In this document: positions 1-4,401 of the stretch, piece by piece
How positions within the stretch are numbered: position 1 is the first letter of the stretch
How the letters are laid out: every line of letters starts with the position of its first letter
From: Synergistaceae bacterium
GTDB taxonomy: Bacteria > Synergistota > Synergistia > Synergistales > Aminobacteriaceae
DNA: 7,830 nt
Assembly (NCBI GenBank): GCA_031273365.1
Contig: JAISSA010000248.1
Coordinates: 1 to 7,830, forward strand
Direction of reading: 5' to 3'
Notes under the pieces: generated by a model
What the model saw: the letters and a program-made list of their open reading frames with translations, nothing else
What the model was told of the DNA's origin: nothing
Databases searched by the model: none
Translations under genes and position numbers: made by a program

Positions 1-288
1 ATTCTTCTCGGTGCGGACGACGACAGCGCGGCGGTAGGGATACTGGCCGCCGAAAACGGCGGCATGAGCCTTGATGAAGTGGCCGCGGCCTACGCGGAGG
101 AGTTCGGCGCGTCGGAACCTGTATTCGAGGATGACGTTTATACGTTCACGTTTGAGGACGACGGCGTGGAAACCGTTGTCATCGTGGGCGGAGATGAGGA
201 AGAAGGCAGGCACGCCATGCTGTTTATCGCCGGTGACGCAAGCGCCCCAGGCGTCGAGGAAATTCTGGACAGCATCGAAGATAAATAA
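1..288 (+). CDS. C-terminal part of an acidic protein of unknown function
   Basis: The frame is open from the first base of the window, so this is the last 95 residues of a longer gene whose start lies outside. An ATG at 64 lies in the same frame, but the reading continues upstream of it without a stop, and I saw no clear ribosome binding site before it, so I treat it as internal. The protein is strongly acidic (many Asp/Glu, few Lys/Arg). It shows a helix-like segment rich in Ala and Glu, then alternating hydrophobic residues suggesting a small beta-sheet (YTFTF, ETVVIVGG, AMLFIAGD), and ends in DSIEDK. I recognise no family. It stops 14 bases before the next gene, which has its own strong ribosome binding site, so the two are probably co-transcribed. 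A secreted or envelope location is possible only by association with that neighbour. Confidence 0.7.
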   Translation: MLLGADDDSAAVGILAAENGGMSLDEVAAAYAEEFGASEPVFEDDVYTFTFEDDGVETVVIVGGDEEEGRHAMLFIAGDASAPGVEEILDSIEDK

Positions 289-302
289 CAGGAGGAAACG
301 GC

Positions 303-716
303 ATGAAAAAGATTTTAGCGGCGCTCTGCGCGTGTCTCTTGCTATCGACGGCGGTCGGCGCGGCGCTTCCGGAACCCACGGATGAAGAGCGGCGCGAATC
401 CCTGCCGCTGATAGAAAGGCTGTTGTCTGTGGGCAGCGAGATGCTGCGTGAAGCCGCAGGCGTCAATCAGGGAAGGCGCGACGAAAGAAGGCGCGAACAT
501 GAGAGACGTGAACGCGAAAGACGTGAAAATGAGCGGCGTGAGTACGAAAGACGCGAGCGCGAGAGACGCCGCGGCAGGAAAAATCATGACTGCAACGCGG
601 GCGCGTTCGGCATTGTCGGGTTGATCCCCGTCGCTCTTCTCCTGTACAGCTCTTCGTTGGACGATAAAACGCGTGACGCGAGGGCCGTGCACACAGACAA
701 GCAGGATACACGATGA
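303..716 (+). CDS. Small secreted Arg/Glu-rich protein with Synerg-CTERM-like C-terminal sorting signal
   Basis: This is a 137-residue protein preceded by a strong ribosome binding site (aggagg, 290-295). Residues 1-21 form a classic signal peptide: MKK, a hydrophobic core ILAALCACLLLSTAVG, and likely cleavage near Ala20/Ala21. Residues 22-57 are ordinary and mixed. Residues 58-93 are almost only Arg and Glu, with repeats such as ERRE and RERE, and should form a long charged single helix. Cys97-Asn-Ala-Gly100 then precedes a hydrophobic stretch (101-115). A CNAG-type motif followed by a membrane segment matches the Synerg-CTERM sorting signal as I remember it, where the Cys-containing motif is thought to be processed. 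Oddly, the usual short basic end is replaced by a 22-residue polar tail (116-137). It is probably an envelope-anchored protein; its role is unknown. Confidence 0.8.
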   Translation: MKKILAALCACLLLSTAVGAALPEPTDEERRESLPLIERLLSVGSEMLREAAGVNQGRRDERRREHERRERERRENERREYERRERERRRGRKNHDCNAGAFGIVGLIPVALLLYSSSLDDKTRDARAVHTDKQDTR

Positions 717-751
717 AGTACGAAATTTTCGGCGACAACCTGTTAATTTAA
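713..751 (+). pseudogene. Possible truncated start of an AIM24/TIGR00266-family gene
   Basis: An ATG overlaps the stop of the secreted-protein gene in an ATGA arrangement typical of translational coupling. The frame reads MKYEIFGDNLLI and then stops. The first ten residues closely resemble the usual beginning of AIM24/TIGR00266 proteins (MKYEI-x-GDNL-P in clostridial members, from memory), but the rest of the roughly 220-residue protein is absent. The frame breaks where the direct-repeat motif at 739-749 begins. It may be a gene remnant left by a deletion or insertion. With only ten matching residues, chance similarity or a genuine tiny peptide cannot be excluded. Confidence 0.3.
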
Positions 752-911
752 CTAACGGACTTATTTATATAGATTTCCTGATAACTGTCCAGAGTTCCGA
801 CCGGAACCGAACGGGCACGGGGACACGCAGCCCCTGAGCCTGAACGCTCACCCGAACGAGCGCCGCTCACTTTCGAGCGCTTCCTGTATAATATGGCCGT
901 CCTGTTAATTT
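739..911 (+). repeat. 11-bp direct repeat bracketing a palindrome-rich intergenic segment
   Basis: The sequence cctgttaattt occurs at 739-749 and again at 901-911. The roughly 150 bp between hold small inverted repeats: gttcc/ggaac at 794-807, gggg/cccc at 819-834, and several cgctc/gagcg pairs between 843 and 880. A related ending (ccccgttaattt, ccccgtttattt) closes the intergenic elements near 3190 and 5965. The segment could be a small non-coding element or a decayed relative of that family. No coding sequence is seen in it. Confidence 0.5.
885..892 (+). promoter_or_regulatory. Candidate promoter -10 box for the redoxin-dehydratase operon
   Basis: A perfect TATAAT lies at 887-892 with TG directly before it. 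It sits about 75 bp before the GTG start at 969, in an otherwise GC-rich stretch. No good -35 hexamer is visible at normal spacing (about 864-869), so the box may depend on an activator or be fortuitous. Transcription would start near 899, placing the 17-bp tandem repeat in the leader. Confidence 0.4.
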
Positions 912-921
912 TTATCGGATC

Positions 922-954
922 CAGTTTTTATTGAATTTCAGTTTTTATTGAATT
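922..954 (+). repeat. Tandem 16-bp repeat directly upstream of a ribosome binding site
   Basis: The unit cagtttttattgaatt occurs at 922-937 and again, identical, at 939-954, giving a 17-bp period with one T between. The second copy abuts the ggagga ribosome binding site at 955-960. It is AT-rich in GC-rich surroundings and lies in the probable untranslated leader. It may be a recent slippage duplication or a pair of binding sites. Confidence 0.8.
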
Positions 955-960
955 GGAGGA
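955..960 (+). promoter_or_regulatory. Ribosome binding site that sets the GTG start of the redoxin
   Basis: ggagga lies 8 bases before GTG at 969, a normal distance. An in-frame TTG at 948 would give seven extra residues but lies upstream of this site and has none of its own. An ATG at 961 touches the site and is followed after three codons by a stop overlapping the GTG (gtga). Confidence 0.7.
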
Positions 961-968
961 ATGCGTCC

Positions 969-1565
969 GTGACGAAACGGTACGAGGCGGGCAGCGTTAT
1001 CCCTGATTTCGATTTTATTGCTCCCTGGGGTGGAGAAAAAAAATTTTATGCGGGAGACAACGAAAAAAACGAGAAAAACGGGACAAAAAAGGTTCTTTTT
1101 TTCCTGCGTTACTACGGATGCAGGACGACTCAGCTGGAGCTCCGCGATATCGCCGCGGACTGCGATAAATTCCACGAAAGGGGCGCGCAGGTTTACGTCG
1201 TGCTGCAAAGCGCCGCAGAAACCATTCGTGCTCAGCTCAGGGAAGAGGATATCGCGTTCGAGATCATCTGCGACCCCGAAGGATCGCTCTATCGCCTTTT
1301 CGACATCGGATATCTCCATCTGGGGCATTTCCTGCGCGGCATCCCCTCCGGCACGCCCCCCCGCCCCAAAAAATTCGAGGAAAAACTCGAAAAGAGGCTT
1401 GCCCTGGCGACGGAGCTGGGCATCACGCACGGCGTGTACGAGGGCAACGAACAGCAGCTTCCCGCCGTCTTCGTCGTCGACGAAAACCGGAAGGCGATCT
1501 TTGTCCATTACTCGCAGGACATCGTCGATATCCCGGAGGCCGACGACCTGCTGAAATACCTGTGA
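969..1565 (+). CDS. Redoxin / AhpC-TSA-like thioredoxin-fold protein with a single active-site cysteine
   Basis: This is a 198-residue protein with a peroxiredoxin-like thioredoxin fold. The N-terminus has the GSVIPDFDF signature of AhpC/TSA proteins (8-16). The strand VLFFLRYYGC (42-51) leads into the active site, and the C-terminal half has the LPAVFVVDENRKAIFVHYSQD pattern of the family's later strands, without the full cis-Pro context being certain. Related proteins usually read GC-x-x-C-Q; here the motif is Gly50-Cys51-Arg-Thr-Thr54-Gln55, so only the first, peroxidatic-type cysteine remains. Another Cys is found in IICDPEGS. Residues 22-41 form a Lys/Asn/Glu-rich loop coded by runs of A. 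It is expected in the cytoplasm, as there is no signal peptide. It is 27 bases upstream of the SAF gene in the same direction, so probably the first gene of that operon. A one-cysteine peroxidase or a redox partner are both possible. Confidence 0.82.
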   Translation: MTKRYEAGSVIPDFDFIAPWGGEKKFYAGDNEKNEKNGTKKVLFFLRYYGCRTTQLELRDIAADCDKFHERGAQVYVVLQSAAETIRAQLREEDIAFEIICDPEGSLYRLFDIGYLHLGHFLRGIPSGTPPRPKKFEEKLEKRLALATELGITHGVYEGNEQQLPAVFVVDENRKAIFVHYSQDIVDIPEADDLLKYL

Positions 1566-1592
1566 AACCCGGGGCAAAGGAGTGATGCCGAG

Positions 1593-1895
1593 GTGACGGT
1601 TTCGAAGACTCACGACGCGCACAGCGTCACGGCGAAGGACGACGTTGCGACGCTCGTCCGCGACGCGGCGGAGGGGGAGGCAGTGACGGTGCGGCGCGGA
1701 TCGGACTCGCTGGAGCTGACGGCCGTGACGGCCATTCCAGCAGGACACAAGATCGCCCTGCGCGACTTCAAAAAGGGCGAAAACGTGATCAAGTACGGGT
1801 CGGTGATCGGCGCGGCGTCGGAGGACATTCCGAAGGGCGCGCACGTTCACGTGCACAACCTCGAAGGATTGCGCGGCAGGGGGGACAGGCGATGA
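1593..1895 (+). CDS. SAF-domain small subunit of a UxaA-family dehydratase/lyase
   Basis: This 100-residue protein consists of one SAF domain, as found at the N-terminus of altronate and galactarate dehydratases and as the free small subunit SuyA of (2R)-sulfolactate sulfo-lyase. The conserved core is easy to read: IPAGHKIALRDF (48-59), KGE (61-63), IKYGSVIG (66-73) and the closing HVHVHN (84-89). The N-terminal 35 residues are more variable. I chose GTG at 1593 because aaaggag (1576-1582) lies 10 bases upstream. The gene overlaps the large subunit by four bases (ATGA), so the two are probably made in equal amounts and form one enzyme. In the full-length family the SAF domain sits beside the active site and contributes substrate-binding residues. 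The substrate cannot be told from sequence: a sugar acid, sulfolactate or another 2-hydroxy acid are candidates. Confidence 0.88.
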   Translation: MTVSKTHDAHSVTAKDDVATLVRDAAEGEAVTVRRGSDSLELTAVTAIPAGHKIALRDFKKGENVIKYGSVIGAASEDIPKGAHVHVHNLEGLRGRGDRR

Positions 1896-3061
1896 GCGGG
1901 ACTTTCATGGGTTACGCGAGACCCGACGGCAGCGCCGGGATACGGAATCACCTGCTGGTGCTGCCGTCCGTGGTCTGCGCCAGCGACACGGCCATGCGCA
2001 TCGCCCTGCAGCTGAACGGCGCGGTCTGCGTGACGCACCAGCACGGCTGCGCGCAGCTCCCCTCCGACGCCGCGCAGACGAAACGGACCCTCGTCGGCTT
2101 CGGCGCGAACCCGAACGTCGCGGCCTGCATCGTCGTCGGGCTGGGCTGCGAGACGACGCAGGCCGGGGACGTCGCCGGCGAAATCGCGCGCATGACGGCA
2201 AAGCCCGTCGTTTCCCTGGTCATCCAGGAGCAGGGCGGAACCCTCGATACCACCGCCAGGGGCGTGCGAATCGGGCGCGAAATGCTGGCGGAGATGTCCC
2301 TGCTCCGCCGGGAGGAACAGCCGATCTCGAAACTGATTCTGGGGCTGGAGTGCGGCGGCTCCGACGCCTGGTCGGGGCTGTCGGCGAACCCCGCGGTGGG
2401 CAACGCGTCCGACCGGCTGATCCGCGCGGGCGGCACGTCGATCCTCTCGGAAACTCAGGAGATGATCGGGGCCGAACACCTGCTCGTCACGCGAGCGACA
2501 GGCCCCGAGGTGGCCGAACGCCTGTTCGCGGCCGTCCGACGTGCCGAAGCGGGCGCTCTCGCCGACGGCGTGGACATCCGTCTGGCCAACCCGACCCCGG
2601 GCAACCGTCAGGGCGGCCTGACGACGCTCGAGGAAAAGTTGCTCGGCTGCATCAGCAAGGCCGGTGTGGACGCTCCGCTGCTGGAGGTCCTCGACTACGC
2701 CGAACGCCCGACCCGACGCGGCCTGATCTTCATGGACACCCCCGGACACGACATCGAGTCCATAACGGGCATGGTGGCGGGCGGCGCTCAGGCGATCTTC
2801 TTCACGACGGGGCGCGGCACCTGCACGGGCTGCCCGATAGCGCCCGTCATCAAGGTCTGCTCCAATACCCCGACGTTCGAGCACATGCGCGACAACATGG
2901 ACGTCGACGCCGGCCCGATCATCGCAGGGACAAAAACCATCGAGGAGCTCGGAGGAGAGCTCTTCGACGAAATGCTGCGCGTCTGCGCCGGAAAATCCAC
3001 AAAAAGCGAGGACCTCGGCTACGGCAGCTTCGCCATAAACCGCATCGGCCCGACGCAGTGA
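1892..3061 (+). CDS. UxaA-family hydrolase/dehydratase large subunit
   Basis: This 389-residue protein is the catalytic part of the altronate/galactarate dehydratase family (metal-dependent lyases that remove water, or sulfite in SuyB, from hydroxy acids). Its length fits the split two-subunit type rather than the roughly 500-residue fused enzymes. Family motifs in order: GYARPDGSAGIRNH (7-20), HQHGC (49-53), GLGCE (83-87), IQEQGGT (111-117), GLECGGSDAWSG (151-162), GNRQGGLTTLEEK (237-249), MDTPGHDIES (281-290), TTGRGT (305-310) and DNMDVDAG (334-341). Members usually have Pro after RGT; here it is Cys311, giving Cys311-Thr-Gly-Cys314 plus Cys323 nearby. Start ATG overlaps the SAF gene's stop and has a purine-rich stretch (aggggggacagg) before it. 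Function class is secure; substrate is not. SuyB-like sulfolactate lyase, sugar-acid dehydratase and an undefined lyase are all open. Confidence 0.9.
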   Translation: MSGTFMGYARPDGSAGIRNHLLVLPSVVCASDTAMRIALQLNGAVCVTHQHGCAQLPSDAAQTKRTLVGFGANPNVAACIVVGLGCETTQAGDVAGEIARMTAKPVVSLVIQEQGGTLDTTARGVRIGREMLAEMSLLRREEQPISKLILGLECGGSDAWSGLSANPAVGNASDRLIRAGGTSILSETQEMIGAEHLLVTRATGPEVAERLFAAVRRAEAGALADGVDIRLANPTPGNRQGGLTTLEEKLLGCISKAGVDAPLLEVLDYAERPTRRGLIFMDTPGHDIESITGMVAGGAQAIFFTTGRGTCTGCPIAPVIKVCSNTPTFEHMRDNMDVDAGPIIAGTKTIEELGGELFDEMLRVCAGKSTKSEDLGYGSFAINRIGPTQ

Positions 3062-3070
3062 TTTGTAATC

Positions 3071-3130
3071 GGGGGTTCCAGGGGGGCCAGAGAGACGAAC
3101 GTAGTGAGCGAACGGGCCCTGCCCCCTTGG
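3071..3130. repeat. GC-rich hairpin element downstream of the dehydratase operon
   Basis: The arms around 3078-3088 (ccaggggggcc) and 3114-3130 (gggccctgcccccttgg) pair imperfectly with one bulged base. The loop carries cgaac-gtagtgag-cgaac, a type of sequence common in dispersed intergenic hairpins of GC-rich anaerobes. It starts 10 bases after the stop codon of the large subunit. It may act in transcript ending or stability. Confidence 0.55.
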
Positions 3131-3146
3131 GCTTGAATGGTAGACC

Positions 3147-3202
3147 GCGGGGCGCCGCCCCGCACCCCGCAGGGGACTTAGTCCCCTGACCCCGTTTATT
3201 TA
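3147..3202 (+). repeat. Intergenic repeat, copy A
   Basis: The order is: ggggc-gcc-gcccc (3149-3161, extending to a perfect 7-bp stem gcggggc/gccccgc), accccgcag (3164-3172), a palindrome aggggact-t-agtcccct (3171-3187), the 17-mer agtcccctgaccccgtt (3180-3196), then an A/T-rich tail. The same parts in the same order and orientation occur at 5910-5978. The two copies bracket the minus-strand AbfD/DUF362 operon. Confidence 0.7.
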
Positions 3203-3225
3203 AAAAATTTATTATTTTACTTTAT
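3147..3225. terminator. Probable two-way transcription end between convergent operons
   Basis: Genes converge here. Two stable GC-rich palindromes are followed on the plus strand by tttatttaaaaaattt, and on the minus strand they are preceded by the same A/T-rich block just after the DUF362 stop. There is no textbook hairpin with an unbroken run of T, so the assignment rests on position and structure. Confidence 0.35.
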
Positions 3226-4377
3226 TTATTTTCTCAAAAATTTCATGGCTTTTCTCAGTAATCCGTCCCTGAACTCGATGGCGTTTGCCGGGCACATTTC
3301 ATGGCAGCAATAGCAGCGGATACATTTCCCGTAGTCGAAACTCAGGGTTGTGCCCCGCAGCGCTATAGCCCCGGCTCGGCACATGCCCGCGCATTTTCCG
3401 CAGCCGACGCAGCGGTCCGGAAGATGGACAGGACGGGACGTCAGCGCCTGCTCCAGAATTTTACCGAAGGGCAGCCGGGAGAGGACCGGCAGAACGCTCA
3501 GGCTGTCCAGTCTCGGGATGTCCAGCCCTTTCCAGACGTGCTCGGCCGAAAAATCTCCGGCGAGGTCGCCCTCGTCCGGATCGCACTGGGGCATGTGGCG
3601 CAGCGCGGCAGCCTGCCAGAGCGGGTAGTCCTCGAGCCGGACGCCCATCATCCGGCACAGGCGGAAATCCATCGTCAGGGCGTCCGTCGCTCCGGCCACG
3701 ACGCCATAGGGAAAGGGATTGCCGCCCGTGGGGCCAAATCCGTCCATGCCGATCACGCCGTCCATGATCGTGAGAATCCCAGCGCCGCAGGCGGAACGAA
3801 TCCCGTTCCAGATGTCCAGCAGAAGCGACGCGAAAACCTCGCGCCGGAGCCCGACGTTGTAGTGCCACTCGGCCTTGCGCTGAGCGACGACGCAGCCGAA
3901 CATGTTCTTGACGCCCAGCGTCAGCAGCATCTGGGCGTGGGTCTTCATCTTGGGCAGGTTGATGATGAGGTCGCTTTCCAGAACCCGCCGGGCAACCTCG
4001 ATCTTATGAAAGGAAGCGTCGGGCGCGACGGGAAGCGGCACGGGGTCCGTCAGCTCGACGCAGGGAATGCCGAGCTCCCCCGCAACGTCCATGAACCCCG
4101 CCTTCTGCGCCGCGCGGGCGAAGCCGTCGATCCCCGGGCTGTCGGCGATGACGGGATGCCCGCCCGCGTCCAGAACGAGGCGCGCCGCCGCGCGGACCAC
4201 GGACGGATCCGTCGTCACGCGACGATCCGGCCTGTGCCCCGCGACGAGGTTGACCTTCAAAAGAACCCTGCTGCCCGGCGAGACGAAATTTTCGATCCCG
4301 CCGAAATATTCGAAAATGGCCGCCACGGCGGATTCGATGCCCTCTCCGTCGTAGCTGTCCCGCTTCAGCAACAGCAT
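3226..4377 (-). CDS. DUF362 protein with C-terminal two-cluster 4Fe-4S domain
   Basis: This 383-residue protein has an N-terminal DUF362 domain (about 1-250): VLLKVNLV (38-45), a TDPSVVRA segment (56-63), INLPKMKTH (139-147), GVKNMFG (155-161) and the Gly-rich IMDGVIGMDGFGPTGG (204-219). The C-terminus is a bacterial ferredoxin domain with two cluster motifs, Cys323-x2-Cys326-x2-Cys329-x3-Cys333 and Cys352-x2-Cys355-x2-Cys358-x3-Cys362; an extra Cys357 lies within the second. No signal or membrane segment is seen. The family's reaction is unsettled; a role in electron transfer or cluster-dependent redox chemistry is inferred. It follows the AbfD-like gene by 24 bases with no good ribosome binding site. 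ATG 4377 is the only standard start codon after the upstream stop in that frame, and translation is likely coupled. A partner role for the flavoenzyme is my inference. Confidence 0.88.
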   Translation of the reverse strand: MLLLKRDSYDGEGIESAVAAIFEYFGGIENFVSPGSRVLLKVNLVAGHRPDRRVTTDPSVVRAAARLVLDAGGHPVIADSPGIDGFARAAQKAGFMDVAGELGIPCVELTDPVPLPVAPDASFHKIEVARRVLESDLIINLPKMKTHAQMLLTLGVKNMFGCVVAQRKAEWHYNVGLRREVFASLLLDIWNGIRSACGAGILTIMDGVIGMDGFGPTGGNPFPYGVVAGATDALTMDFRLCRMMGVRLEDYPLWQAAALRHMPQCDPDEGDLAGDFSAEHVWKGLDIPRLDSLSVLPVLSRLPFGKILEQALTSRPVHLPDRCVGCGKCAGMCRAGAIALRGTTLSFDYGKCIRCYCCHEMCPANAIEFRDGLLRKAMKFLRK

Positions 4378-4401
4378 CTGGGGAGAAACCCGATCGTCAT
4401 G

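Noticed and set aside
481..580. The repetitive purine-rich DNA in the Arg/Glu region as a CRISPR-like or tandem repeat array
   Set aside because: The units are irregular, have no spacers, and stay in frame inside a gene; it is coding low-complexity sequence.
945..2884. Two long minus-strand frames opposite the redoxin, SAF and UxaA genes
   Set aside because: The plus strand has recognised genes with ribosome binding sites and a four-base overlap; the minus frames have no motifs and cross gene borders.
1593..3061. Naming the pair suyAB (sulfolactate sulfo-lyase)
   Set aside because: Subunit sizes fit, but the same sizes occur in other split UxaA-type enzymes and no sulfonate transport or sulfite-handling gene is nearby.
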